Source: a virus. Taken from it: DNA of 64,000 bases. The notes under the pieces are model-generated. The model worked only from the letters and a program-made list of their open reading frames with translations, had not been told where the DNA came from and did not search any database. Position numbers and translations under genes: made by a program. The stretch covers positions 1 through 64,000 of the IMG/VR virus record IMGVR_UViG_3300037316_000032. The stretch is one strand, 5' to 3'. Shown here in pieces: positions 6,451 through 14,041 of this stretch; positions within the stretch are counted from its first letter, which is position 1, and the number at the start of each line of letters is the position of its first letter.

Positions 6451-6691
6451 CTTTGGCAGACGCACCAATCCGAGTGTGTCACGCTCAATCGCTGAGCTTG
6501 GTCCCGCCACACCCAAGCATGAGAGTGCGCGTGACACGCTTGGCACTCTTGTTGTGGTTGACGCAAGGCTGCCACCTTATACGTGGCGCGATAGGCAGCG
6601 CCCGTTTGCCGTGATGTGCGGGCACAAGTGTTATGGCAGCTATGCGACTGAGGCTGAGGCACAGGCGCGAGTGAGCGAGTTGGGCCGATGA
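6443..6691 (+). CDS. hypothetical early protein (82 aa)
   Basis: Chosen start is the ATG at 6443, which overlaps the previous stop; a longer in-frame extension to 6320 would fully overlap that gene. The C-terminal region (FAVMCGHKCYGSYATEAEAQARVSELG) has the look of a small beta-beta-alpha unit with one Cys-x3-Cys pair. It ends in an ATGA overlap with the next gene. Function unknown. Confidence 0.55.
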   Translation: MADFGRRTNPSVSRSIAELGPATPKHESARDTLGTLVVVDARLPPYTWRDRQRPFAVMCGHKCYGSYATEAEAQARVSELGR

Positions 6692-6879
6692 GAAAGCTTG
6701 TGTGGCATGGATATCATCATCGTGGCCGTTCCACGATATCTCCAAAGCGACGCAAGGAATACCGGCACCAACTAATGCGCTATTGCGCTGAGCGCATGGA
6801 CAAAGCCACAGACGAGCAGCACAGCGATCTGTGGCGTACTCGATACCAGATGCTAGTCAATCAGTATGGAGTAACCTAA
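6688..6879 (+). CDS. hypothetical basic early protein (63 aa)
   Basis: Starts at an ATGA overlap and ends in a TAATG overlap, so it is coupled on both sides. It is strongly basic at the N-terminus (STISPKRRKEYRHQLMRY), followed by a helix containing DEQHSDLWRTRYQML. Possibly nucleic-acid binding by charge alone. No family recognised. Confidence 0.5.
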   Translation: MRKLVWHGYHHRGRSTISPKRRKEYRHQLMRYCAERMDKATDEQHSDLWRTRYQMLVNQYGVT

Positions 6880-6989
6880 TGACCACAGGTGACAAGGTGA
6901 TCGACTGTTGCGCATGGACGTTCATCGGCCTGATCGCGTTGGTCTGTGCCACGTTGACAGGCATGGTATGGGTAGGATTTATCCAATGA
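6879..6989 (+). CDS. small membrane peptide (36 aa)
   Basis: The ATG overlaps the previous TAA (TAATG). After a short polar start (MTTGDKVIDCC), a single hydrophobic helix (WTFIGLIALVCATLTGMVW) fills the rest of the peptide. Single-span peptides of this size are common among phage early genes. Role unknown. Confidence 0.45.
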   Translation: MTTGDKVIDCCAWTFIGLIALVCATLTGMVWVGFIQ

Positions 6990-7006
6990 GCTGGGCAAAG
7001 AAGGGC

Positions 7007-7098
7007 TGCTCTTGAGAGCATATTATATTTTTGAGGGGATGGCAAGGTTTATGCTCTTAAAAGCATTTTAAATCAGTTATGGTGCTCTTGAGAGCACC
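7007..7098. repeat. three related inverted repeats (TGCTCTTGAGAGCA type)
   Basis: Three palindromes share the half-site TGCTCT/AGAGCA: 7007-7020 (perfect 6-bp arms), 7051-7066 (ATGCTCTT/AAAAGCAT, one mismatch) and 7081-7098 (GGTGCTCT-TG-AGAGCACC, perfect 8-bp arms). They are spaced about 44 and 30 bp apart in the only coding gap of the early gene train. They look like a multi-site operator for a dimeric regulator and differ from the 15-bp TTACCG palindrome. Confidence 0.65.
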
Positions 7099-7190
7099 GG
7101 ACGCCCAGGAACGGGCTACAGTGGGATTGCCAAACAGTTTGGTATTTGTGACACAGTTGCACGTCGCATCATTAAGGAGCAGTTATGGCG
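7099..7190 (+). pseudogene. fragment resembling a helix-turn-helix (no start codon)
   Basis: One frame reads GRPGTGYSGIAKQFGICDTVARRIIKEQLWR, shaped like the helix-turn-helix found in homing-endonuclease NUMOD units and phage regulators (GYSGIAKQFGI, then DTVARRIIK). No ATG, GTG or TTG is positioned to start it, and a stop lies just upstream. It could be the decayed end of an HNH endonuclease or regulator, or chance. Confidence 0.3.
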
Positions 7191-7433
7191 GTAGACAAGA
7201 CCCCATCGGTTCATGCACTTGGCATGGGCAAGACGACAGGCGGTAAGGCTAAGAAGACCCGCAAGGGTCGCAAGGTGGGCCGTAACAGCCTGTCATGCCA
7301 ACGCTACAAGCTTGAGCATCGGCGTGAGAAGAACAAGCTGCGTCGCTTGACACGCCACATCAAGAAACACCTTGCAGACCTGTGCGCCATCGCGGCGCGT
7401 GATGTGTGCAAGGTGGTATTGGGAGTGCGCTGA
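7185..7433 (+). CDS. highly basic hypothetical protein (82 aa)
   Basis: Has an AAGGAG ribosome site. After a short neutral start, Lys and Arg make up much of the middle (GKAKKTRKGRKVGRN, RREKNKLRRLTRHIKKH). Such composition suggests binding to DNA or RNA. The C-terminus contains two Cys in a helix (LCAIAARDVCKVVLG). It starts a new run of coupled genes after the inverted-repeat cluster. Confidence 0.55.
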   Translation: MAVDKTPSVHALGMGKTTGGKAKKTRKGRKVGRNSLSCQRYKLEHRREKNKLRRLTRHIKKHLADLCAIAARDVCKVVLGVR

Positions 7434-7434
7434 C

Positions 7435-7818
7435 ATGGCTGACAAGGTGAAACTCGCTGAGCGTTATGGCGCAAGCGAACATGGGAACTACTACGTGATC
7501 GACACGATGGGCGTGCCGCACCCATACGTGATTGGCGCAAGGCATGTTGGCCATGCTGCCGATCGCTTTGGTGGCGTGCTTGGTGATGCTGCAATACGCT
7601 CTGGTGAAATGGCTGGTATCCATTGCGCCATGAAGGGCTGCAAACTGAGTTATGACCAGCACGAAAAGGCCGCATTGGTATGCTGTAAAGTGGAAGGCAA
7701 TGGCGCAGACGGCAAAATCAACGCTGAGCTGCATGACTACTTGATCAAGGTGAAGCCCTTGGCTGAGGAAGATCACTATGCAGGCTTTGCGTTCATCATG
7801 GAGAAGAACACCAAATGA
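7435..7818 (+). CDS. hypothetical protein (127 aa)
   Basis: Starts at the ATG at 7435, right after the previous TGA. It is soluble, with several His and Cys (GIHCAMKGCKLSYDQHEKAALVCCKV) that could bind a metal. The opening ADKVKLAERYGASEHGNYYVID and a later HYAGFAFIMEKN suggest an alpha/beta fold. No known family recognised. It ends in an ATGA overlap. Confidence 0.6.
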   Translation: MADKVKLAERYGASEHGNYYVIDTMGVPHPYVIGARHVGHAADRFGGVLGDAAIRSGEMAGIHCAMKGCKLSYDQHEKAALVCCKVEGNGADGKINAELHDYLIKVKPLAEEDHYAGFAFIMEKNTK

Positions 7819-8012
7819 CAAAGAGTAGGTTTGAGACTACATCAACGCAATTTCTGCAAATCATGAACAGGCTCACCAAGGATGATGAAATCTCCTTGAT
7901 GGCTTACATCTTGCAGCGTGCGCCTATCATGCTGAGTGATCCAGGCGTGGCTATATGGATACGCGACAACGCCAGCTATGTCAGCATCCTTGCTGCCTTT
8001 GTGCCTAAATGA
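7815..8012 (+). CDS. small helical hypothetical protein (65 aa)
   Basis: Coupled by ATGA overlaps to both neighbours. Mostly helical (FLQIMNRLTKDDEISLMAYILQRAP), with no charged catalytic cluster. Function unknown. Confidence 0.5.
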   Translation: MTKSRFETTSTQFLQIMNRLTKDDEISLMAYILQRAPIMLSDPGVAIWIRDNASYVSILAAFVPK

Positions 8013-8245
8013 GCCGCAGTAGAACAGCCATCAAGCGTTGCTGGGGCAAGCGAAGCGGCGGCTTAGGTCGTATGGTTGGTGATGCTACGGCCACCTTGAT
8101 TGTTCGTGGTCGGCGTGCGGCAGCCACAAGACATGAGCATCAAGGGCCACACGGCAGACAGCTAGTGTGGTATCCTGGTCGTGCTATTCGGCGTCGCTTA
8201 GGCAAGCACGGTATGAAACACCAAGCAAATAGGGGCGGCAAATGA
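8009..8245 (+). CDS. highly basic hypothetical protein (78 aa)
   Basis: Coupled at both ends by ATGA overlaps. Rich in Arg, Gly and His (KRCWGKRSGG, RGRRAAATRHEH, RAIRRRLGKHG), which suggests nucleic-acid binding or a disordered basic tail. No recognised family. Confidence 0.45.
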   Translation: MSRSRTAIKRCWGKRSGGLGRMVGDATATLIVRGRRAAATRHEHQGPHGRQLVWYPGRAIRRRLGKHGMKHQANRGGK

Positions 8246-8484
8246 GCAGGACACAGACCAAGGAGCTGCACGACTGGCAGCGTGTGTTTGCACAAGAGCG
8301 CATTGATGGCGCTATTGTGTTGCTGCGCAATGCGCAGTATCACTTGCACGAAAGCCGCTGCCACGGTATGCCACGGCACCTGATCTCATCGGCCGAGCGC
8401 ATGGTCAAAATGCGTATAGATCAACTATGGGAAGCGCAAGAGCGCCTTCCCAAGCTCAAATTGGTGGAGAGCGTAACGCCATGA
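8242..8484 (+). CDS. hypothetical helical protein (80 aa)
   Basis: Begins and ends with ATGA overlaps. Predicted as two long amphipathic helices (DWQRVFAQERIDGAIVLLRN and the segment with IDQLWEAQERL) joined by a His/Arg-rich turn. Function unknown. Confidence 0.5.
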   Translation: MSRTQTKELHDWQRVFAQERIDGAIVLLRNAQYHLHESRCHGMPRHLISSAERMVKMRIDQLWEAQERLPKLKLVESVTP

Positions 8485-8687
8485 CAACACTAGAGAACGA
8501 GGTTAAGCTCTATCTGCTGAGCGATCGGCAGTGGAAGCGTGAGCAACGCGAAGCCCACGCTCGCTATAAGCTGGACACAGCGGATACGCTGCGCGATAAA
8601 GCGTTCTGGCGTGCTGTGGTCAATGCGGTCTCGCTGCCGCGCCCTATACCGTCGCGCGGTTTGCTCAAGCCGAGTGTATCGCCGTGA
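8481..8687 (+). CDS. hypothetical protein (68 aa)
   Basis: The start at 8481 forms the ATGA overlap, and a GTGA overlap follows at the end. The N-terminal two thirds form a charged helix (SDRQWKREQREAHARYK); the C-terminus is short and Pro-rich. No known family. Confidence 0.5.
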   Translation: MTTLENEVKLYLLSDRQWKREQREAHARYKLDTADTLRDKAFWRAVVNAVSLPRPIPSRGLLKPSVSP

Positions 8688-9025
8688 CGCTGGATGATCT
8701 GATACCGGACGATCAGCTTACCCCTTCTGAAATGGTGAAACTTCTGAGGCCAAGGATGCACAAGCGGCACTACCAAATGTTTGCCGATGCAATCCCTCAG
8801 ATCGAACAGGGGATAATTGACCTGCATATCCCCATGCCCGAGCATTATCGTGAGCAGATCATGGAGCTTGTGACGGCCAGGATTGCCCTGGTGTGTGCAA
8901 AGGACAATGACAAGTTTGACTCATTCCTATTTGCCGACGCGGTGCGCAAAAATGCGCGACACGGCATAAGCGCGATACGCGGGAGCGCCCCTCGTAATAG
9001 CAAGGGCGCGGGTAAAAGGAGCTAA
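8684..9025 (+). CDS. hypothetical protein (113 aa)
   Basis: Starts at a GTG overlapping the previous TGA. The start TLDDLIPDDQLTPSEMVKLL and the central helical segments suggest a compact helical protein. The C-terminal tail is basic (RGSAPRNSKGAGKRS) and may contact DNA. No recognised family. Confidence 0.55.
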   Translation: MTLDDLIPDDQLTPSEMVKLLRPRMHKRHYQMFADAIPQIEQGIIDLHIPMPEHYREQIMELVTARIALVCAKDNDKFDSFLFADAVRKNARHGISAIRGSAPRNSKGAGKRS

Positions 9026-9027
9026 CC

Positions 9028-9777
9028 ATGACCCAATCCACGATACCAAACGCATTGACGTTTGACGCTGTGAAAGCGTCAATGATAGAGCTTGGCGAAA
9101 TGGCCGGACAAGGCAAGGACACGCAAATCAAGGCGCTTATGAAAGTGTTGGAAGGTGCGTTCCACGGCAGCATTGATTTGCAGGCTGACAAGCACGGCAC
9201 TGATGTTGACGATTGCACAAAGCTGGCTGAAGCGTATGTGCAAGCTCAAAACAGCGCGACCGTGTTCGATGCCAAGGCAATGAACCAGCGCAAGCTGATC
9301 TCCACCTACCGGACCGTGACCAAACTAGGTCAATGGCCGAAAGGTGGCAACGGTGAACCGTTGGGAACGGCGAATAACCTGATCACCATGCGCCAGAAAA
9401 TGCGCGCCATCCCTGGTGAAATCAAGAAGCTGGATGATGCTGCCAACACGCTGCTGCGCTATGCACGCGCACAGCTCAAGCGTGACCAGCTCATTGACGA
9501 CAAGGAGCTGAAAACCTTCTGTTACAAGAAGGATAGCACGCTGCAAACGCCCAAGCAGATTATCGAAGGCGTGCGCAAGACACTCACAGCGTTGAAAGAT
9601 GGCAAGGCTGCGTCTGGTACGGCGCAGGATGCTTCCCAAGACATACGCGATGCTATTCGGAGCCTGACTGATCGGCTCAAGAAGATCGCGGACAAGCGTG
9701 GCGCTGCCAAAGCGCAGGCTGCGTTCAACGTGGTTGAGGATACGTCGATCCGTGCTTATCCGGTTAAGACCCAATAG
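9028..9777 (+). CDS. hypothetical early protein (249 aa)
   Basis: Strong ribosome site (AAGGAG) and ATG. The protein is almost entirely helical with many Lys/Asp/Gln heptads (IKALMKVLEGAFHGSIDL, MRQKMRAIPGEIKKLDD), consistent with an elongated or multimeric protein. No Walker, zinc or nuclease motif is visible. It is the largest product of the early small-gene train and lies directly before a zinc-finger-like gene. Function unknown. Confidence 0.7.
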   Translation: MTQSTIPNALTFDAVKASMIELGEMAGQGKDTQIKALMKVLEGAFHGSIDLQADKHGTDVDDCTKLAEAYVQAQNSATVFDAKAMNQRKLISTYRTVTKLGQWPKGGNGEPLGTANNLITMRQKMRAIPGEIKKLDDAANTLLRYARAQLKRDQLIDDKELKTFCYKKDSTLQTPKQIIEGVRKTLTALKDGKAASGTAQDASQDIRDAIRSLTDRLKKIADKRGAAKAQAAFNVVEDTSIRAYPVKTQ

Positions 9778-9784
9778 GTGAAAA

Positions 9785-9952
9785 ATGGCTATTCGACCGA
9801 CCTGTAATGCCTGCCAATTAGAACTTTCGGAGCCGGGTGCACTGCTATTCAGCCCGCCGAATATGGAGCAAGAGGTTATGAAACTGCACCTATGCGTCAA
9901 ATGCTTTGAAAAAGTCATGGACGTTCTTAAGTCGTGGGTGTCAACCGGATAA
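9785..9952 (+). CDS. small zinc-finger-like protein (55 aa)
   Basis: Starts MAIRPTCNACQLELSEPG at 9785. Two CxxC pairs (C7-x2-C10 and C40-x2-C43, in HLCVKC) make a one-zinc module. The pattern of RPTCxxC, EPGALLFSPP and LCxxC recurs, to my memory, in many phages as an uncharacterised early protein. No strong ribosome site is visible, so coupling to the preceding gene eight bases upstream is likely. Confidence 0.6.
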   Translation: MAIRPTCNACQLELSEPGALLFSPPNMEQEVMKLHLCVKCFEKVMDVLKSWVSTG

Positions 9953-10058
9953 GCATACGTCGATCAATGCGGCGCTGGCACAGGCTGGTGTCCCGACCGT
10001 TTGAGCGCGATGGTGCGAGTGACCTTGCCAAAGTAAACTCGCCGTTGACCGCGCTCAA

Positions 10059-10104
10059 GGTGCCAAGGTGGTTTGCTCCTCTCCACCTTGGCACCACCCC
10101 TTTT
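10059..10104 (+). terminator. strong hairpin, probable terminator
   Basis: A perfect 13-bp stem (GGTGCCAAGGTGG with CCACCTTGGCACC) and 11-nt loop is followed by ACCCCTTTT. The stability and trailing T-run fit a Rho-independent terminator ending the early small-gene train before the ATPase operon. Confidence 0.6.
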
Positions 10105-10123
10105 AAGGAGCAAGAGGAAGTCC

Positions 10124-10234
10124 ATGCGTCTGAAGCACCACTCGCACCACCTGCCATATACGGCGTGGGCGGCAATGATGATTGCCGTTGCGCTGTTCGG
10201 CTTGCCGTGGGTTGTTTGGTTTTTTAGTCGATAA
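10124..10234 (+). CDS. small membrane peptide (36 aa)
   Basis: Ribosome site AAGAGGAAG before the ATG. A His-rich start (LKHHSHHLPY) leads into one transmembrane helix (AWAAMMIAVALFGLPWVVWF) and a short basic end. It lies between the terminator hairpin and palindrome site 3. Role unknown. Confidence 0.4.
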   Translation: MRLKHHSHHLPYTAWAAMMIAVALFGLPWVVWFFSR

Positions 10235-10236
10235 AA

Positions 10237-10251
10237 TTACCGCGACGGTAA
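10237..10251. repeat. 15-bp palindrome TTACCGCGACGGTAA (site 3)
   Basis: Perfect arms around CGA, 21 bp before the ATG of the MoxR-type ATPase gene. A TAAAAT sequence overlaps its left edge and could be a -10 element, which would place the site at a transcription start. Confidence 0.9.
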
Positions 10252-10272
10252 AACCCCGAAAAGGAGCTAACA

Positions 10273-11415
10273 ATGAACTTACATGAAGCACAAAAGCAAA
10301 TCCGCATACTGACCCAAGCGGGCAATGCGATATTGCTGGAAGGAAGTTCTGGCCTTGGCAAATCAGCTATTTGTTTTGCCGAGTTTGAGCGAGCCAAAGC
10401 TCAAGGCGCTGCCAAGGGCGAAACATGGGGACTTGGCGTGGTGTTCGCTGCCACGCAAACGCCCCCTGATCTAATCGGCTATCAGTTCAAGGGCGAGCAT
10501 GATTTCGGGGACGGCAAGAAACTGACCGTCACAGAACCAAGCGTTCCCTTGTGGATGCTGAGCGTTCCCCACGGCGACGATCCTGGTGGCAAGCCAGCCT
10601 ATATGTACGACAAATTCTGGCTTGTGATCGAGGAATATGGACAGGGCGAGGCTGATGTAAAGCGCGCAATGGCCGAGATATTCCTGAATGGTGGCACAGC
10701 GCCGTGGTATCTGCCAGCAGGGAGTGTACGTGTTGGCTGTACCAACGTGGGCAGCCGATATGGCGTGACCAAGGACTTTGACTTCTGTATTGCTCGCAGG
10801 TCACGCATCAACATCACTGGCGATATCAACATCTTGCTGCCGTATCTGGACAAGCCATATGAAAAGCATGGCAAGGCGTGGCAGACAATGCCCGTGATGA
10901 AGTCTTGGGCTGCAACGCATCCTGAGATCGTGTTTGAGGCCGAGCCAAAGGAACAGGGGCCGTGGTGTATGCCTCGCACCCTTTGCGATGCTGACCGATA
11001 CCTGCAATGCGTCATGGCCGAGAATAACGGTGTGATCCCCACGGATGGCGGCACTATCGAAACGCTGTCGGGTATCATTGGCATGGCTGCTACGCAATCG
11101 CTGATCGGCCACTTGCAGTTCCGCTTGGAGCTGCCAAGCTATGCCGAGATCGTTGCTGATCCCGACAACACGCCAGTCCCCAAGAAGGCTGACCTGCTGT
11201 TGCTGATGGCGTATGAGCTTGCCGGGTATACGCAAATCCCGGACTTGGCAGCCTGCATTAAGTACGTGCAGCGCCTGCCCAAGGACATGGCTGTGACCTA
11301 CGTATCGTCCCTGCTGCGTCGGGACTACAAGAACATCATCAACACCCCCGCCATGCAGGGTTGGATCAACAAGAACGCTTCGCTGGTAAGCATCATCGCA
11401 TCGTTGTCACAATAA
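10273..11415 (+). CDS. MoxR-type AAA+ ATPase
   Basis: A 380-residue AAA+ protein with ribosome site AAGGAG. Walker A is GSSGLGKS (about residues 24-31), Walker B is WLVIEE (116-121), a sensor-1-like TNVGSR lies near 157-162 and an arginine-finger-like RRSR at 175-178. Proteins of this group act as ring chaperones that remodel or load partners carrying a VWA domain. A matching VWA-like gene is found two genes downstream (12345-13622), which supports the pairing. The C-terminal third is helical and unassigned. Sure about the ATPase fold, less sure about the cellular role. Confidence 0.85.
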   Translation: MNLHEAQKQIRILTQAGNAILLEGSSGLGKSAICFAEFERAKAQGAAKGETWGLGVVFAATQTPPDLIGYQFKGEHDFGDGKKLTVTEPSVPLWMLSVPHGDDPGGKPAYMYDKFWLVIEEYGQGEADVKRAMAEIFLNGGTAPWYLPAGSVRVGCTNVGSRYGVTKDFDFCIARRSRINITGDINILLPYLDKPYEKHGKAWQTMPVMKSWAATHPEIVFEAEPKEQGPWCMPRTLCDADRYLQCVMAENNGVIPTDGGTIETLSGIIGMAATQSLIGHLQFRLELPSYAEIVADPDNTPVPKKADLLLLMAYELAGYTQIPDLAACIKYVQRLPKDMAVTYVSSLLRRDYKNIINTPAMQGWINKNASLVSIIASLSQ

Positions 11416-11468
11416 AGGCGGATTTCGGTTGTAGGTGACGGATTGTAGATCGGCGGAACCTTCTACGT

Positions 11469-11483
11469 TTACCGTGACGGTAA
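11469..11483. repeat. 15-bp palindrome TTACCGTGACGGTAA (site 4)
   Basis: Perfect arms around TGA, located between the ATPase gene and the next gene. Its right end overlaps a possible but unsupported ATG at 11483. Confidence 0.9.
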
Positions 11484-11650
11484 TGAAAAACAAAACGGCA
11501 ATGCAATCGCGCACAGCGCGGCACTACAAACTAAGCGGGTTACTTGCTGATCCCGACACACTGGATAAGCTGGTAATCTGGCGCATGGGTGACATAAAAT
11601 ACAGACGGCGTACCCGCCGTGAGCAAGACGAGTTCATAAGGAGCGGATCA

Positions 11651-11947
11651 ATGCAACGCCAATTCACTATTGAGCTTAGGGTAGATTACGCAGACCCTGA
11701 GAAGAACGATGCAATGCGTACAGCATTGCAGGCTGCTGCAAGGCATGTCTACGCCACGGCAACGCTGCTGGCCGAGACTGTCAAGCCGCAGATAGCTATA
11801 TTTAGCGATGACTTCTTCGCTGGACATGAGCAGATCACGCTGCTGGAAGATACAATCCAAGCTGGCAAGGAACAGATCGGTGATACCAAAGAGGATGCAC
11901 CTAGCGATGAGCTTATCCAGGCCATGCGAGACAGTCTCATCAAGTGA
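11651..11947 (+). CDS. hypothetical phage protein (98 aa)
   Basis: The ATG at 11651 has an AAGGAGC ribosome site. An in-frame ATG at 11483 would add 56 residues but has no ribosome site. The sequence (QRQFTIELRVDYAD, then ALQAAARHVYATATLLAE, then QIAIFSDDFFAGHEQI) fits an alpha/beta protein that I recall as conserved in phages near MoxR-type ATPases, of unknown role. The acidic C-terminus ends in a helix. Confidence 0.65.
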   Translation: MQRQFTIELRVDYADPEKNDAMRTALQAAARHVYATATLLAETVKPQIAIFSDDFFAGHEQITLLEDTIQAGKEQIGDTKEDAPSDELIQAMRDSLIK

Positions 11948-12009
11948 ACCGGGCAATGACACGTATTCGAGTAGTCAACCGTCCACAGACATACCAATCA
12001 GGAGCTAAC

Positions 12010-12348
12010 ATGGACGTTACAAGGTTTCGGTCGTTTGCCGAGCGATACGTGATCGAGCGAGCAAGCACGTTTAAGAATGACACCGAAATGCAGGACGCTT
12101 GGAGCGCAGTAGAGCGAGCCAAGTCGATCTATAAGCATATCGAGAATGTGGCCAACGTAGAGAACGACAAGGATATGCGGGAAGAACACGCCACGCGCTC
12201 ACAGGGTATGCAGGCAACGCAAGGCCCACCGGGCGCTACTGGCATGACAGGGCCGAGCCAAACTATTGCGCGACACCCCATAGGCACCCGCGTTTTGGCG
12301 CCGCCCGCTAACAATTCACAAAGCTGGACAAGAAGGAACTCACCGTGA
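12010..12348 (+). CDS. hypothetical protein with internal collagen-like segment
   Basis: The ATG at 12010 has a CAGGAG ribosome site. The N-terminal 65 residues are helical (RFRSFAERYVIERASTFKND). A short collagen-like stretch (QGPPGATGMTGPS, about 75-87) precedes a polar tail. It ends in a GTGA overlap with the VWA-like gene. A collagen-like insert in an early gene is unusual because the others are in late or accessory genes. Confidence 0.55.
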   Translation: MDVTRFRSFAERYVIERASTFKNDTEMQDAWSAVERAKSIYKHIENVANVENDKDMREEHATRSQGMQATQGPPGATGMTGPSQTIARHPIGTRVLAPPANNSQSWTRRNSP

Positions 12349-13622
12349 CCGATACTCCCAAGCAAGCTCCCGAGATCGAGAAGATCGAGCCTTGTGGGCT
12401 TACGCCAGCGCAGAAGCAAAAGTGGGAAGATACCATGTCTCTGATGGCATGGACCGCCCCAGGCTTCCGGCACATATTCTACAAGCTGCTGGCAAACAAT
12501 AGTGGTGACTATGTTGCTGTGCCGACCAAGAGCATCCCTGTCGCGGCAACGGACGCCAAGAATATCCTGATCAACCCGGACACCTATTTCGAGTACGGGC
12601 TGACAGAGCGTGTGTTCATTGCGGGCCATGAGATCGTGCATAATATCTACGCAGACGTTGAACTACTGCACAGGTGCCAAGCCTCTGGCAAGGTGCCAAT
12701 GCACGACGGCTCTAGCCTGCCGTTCGACAACGAGGTAATGCAGCACTCTATGGACTATCGCATCAACGATCTGCTGGTCGATAGCAAGATTGGTACAGCG
12801 CCCAAGGGTTGTTTGCATGACAAGAAGCTGGCCGTGGCTAACGATAGCGTGCTGGACGTTTACAAGAAAGTCTACAAAAAGAAAAAGGACGATGGCACGT
12901 TGGGCAAGGGCGGATTTGATATCGTGCTGGCTCCCGGCAAGTCTACCGGGCAAACACCGTCCCAAGCCGCAGCGCAGCGCAATGCGCAGCAATGGGCTGT
13001 CGAGGTATCGGCAGCGCAAACGCTGGAACAAATCAGGACGCAAGGCAAGCTGGCTGGCTCACTGCAACGCATGTTCGCTGATATCCTGCAACCCAAGATA
13101 CCGTGGACTGAGCATATTAAGTCGATCTTCAATCGTCGCGTTGGTTCAGGCAGCTATAACTGGCGCAGGCCGGACAGGCGCTTCATTGTGCGCGACCTGT
13201 ATATGCCGTCCCGCTCCGGTCACGGTGCGGGCTGGCTGGTCATATGGGGCGACACATCGGGCAGCATTGGCGACGGCGAGCTTAACAGCTATCTGGGCGA
13301 GCTGGCTGGTATCATCGAGGACGTGCGCCCCAAGAGGCTGACTGTGATATGGTGCGATGCCAAGATACACTATGTCGATGAGTGCGAGGATGCTATGGAC
13401 TTGCATCGTATCAAATCGCGTGGCGTGGGTGGCAAGGGTGGCACTAGCGTTGATCCGGTCATGCGCTGGATTGCTGACAGTACTGAGAAGCCTGATATGT
13501 TCATTGGTTTCACGGATGGCTGTGTAACGTTTCCTGCAAAAGAGCCTGCGTTCCCTGTGATCTGGGCGGACGTGGGCGGCACTACGTACCCGTGGGGCGA
13601 GGTTGTAAGGATCAAGCCATGA
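12345..13622 (+). CDS. VWA-like/metallopeptidase-like partner of the MoxR ATPase
   Basis: A 425-residue protein starting at a GTG coupled to the previous stop. The N-terminal domain holds a zinc-peptidase-like HEIVH (95-99). The C-terminal domain holds a MIDAS-like DTSGS (303-307) and a downstream DGCVTFP segment, as in VWA-like proteins of the DUF2201 type. Such proteins are regularly paired with MoxR ATPases, which bind the VWA domain; here the ATPase gene is two genes upstream. The role in phages is unknown; remodelling of a host or phage complex is inferred. All five residues of the HExxH motif are intact. Confidence 0.8.
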   Translation: MTDTPKQAPEIEKIEPCGLTPAQKQKWEDTMSLMAWTAPGFRHIFYKLLANNSGDYVAVPTKSIPVAATDAKNILINPDTYFEYGLTERVFIAGHEIVHNIYADVELLHRCQASGKVPMHDGSSLPFDNEVMQHSMDYRINDLLVDSKIGTAPKGCLHDKKLAVANDSVLDVYKKVYKKKKDDGTLGKGGFDIVLAPGKSTGQTPSQAAAQRNAQQWAVEVSAAQTLEQIRTQGKLAGSLQRMFADILQPKIPWTEHIKSIFNRRVGSGSYNWRRPDRRFIVRDLYMPSRSGHGAGWLVIWGDTSGSIGDGELNSYLGELAGIIEDVRPKRLTVIWCDAKIHYVDECEDAMDLHRIKSRGVGGKGGTSVDPVMRWIADSTEKPDMFIGFTDGCVTFPAKEPAFPVIWADVGGTTYPWGEVVRIKP

Positions 13623-14041
13623 TAGGTGGCGTGCGCACAATACTGCTGCCTAATGGGACGCCATATCAGCGCACTCACGACTATCGTGGGCGTTGCCTGC
13701 TGTGCGGGCGCAAGCGGAGCAAGCAAGCCAAGAAGCCTTTCGTGGTCGCCATGACGCTACAAAAGGGCTGGCGCTTGATTGCGCGGCCCTTGAGCTATCG
13801 AGTGCAGACCCTGAAAATCCCGGTATGGCAGACTAATGGCAACCCGGTATGGACGGACGTTCAAAGGTTTCCGCGAACACGCAACGCATGGCTGGATGAC
13901 GAAATGATGTGCGCAGTGTCAATGCTGCATACCCGTGTACGCGAGTGGAAGGCGGGTATTGTTCCGTTGCCGCCCGAGCCGAAGCTGACAAGGGCGCAAA
14001 AGTTCATGCTGAAATTTTTGGAGTGGAAAGACCGCCTTTAA
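13619..14041 (+). CDS. hypothetical protein with N-terminal Cys pair
   Basis: Starts at an ATGA overlap and ends in a TAATG overlap. The 140-residue protein has one CxxC pair (GRCLLCGRKRSKQ) near residue 27, followed by a basic region and beta-rich core (IPVWQTNGNPVWTD), and ends in a basic helix. Possibly a single zinc half-ribbon, but a second Cys pair is not clear. Function unknown. Confidence 0.6.
   Translation: MIGGVRTILLPNGTPYQRTHDYRGRCLLCGRKRSKQAKKPFVVAMTLQKGWRLIARPLSYRVQTLKIPVWQTNGNPVWTDVQRFPRTRNAWLDDEMMCAVSMLHTRVREWKAGIVPLPPEPKLTRAQKFMLKFLEWKDRL

Noticed and set aside
12790-13341. Alternative plus-strand frame inside the VWA-like gene
   Set aside because: Out-of-frame shadow; the VWA-like frame holds clear HExxH and DTSGS motifs.
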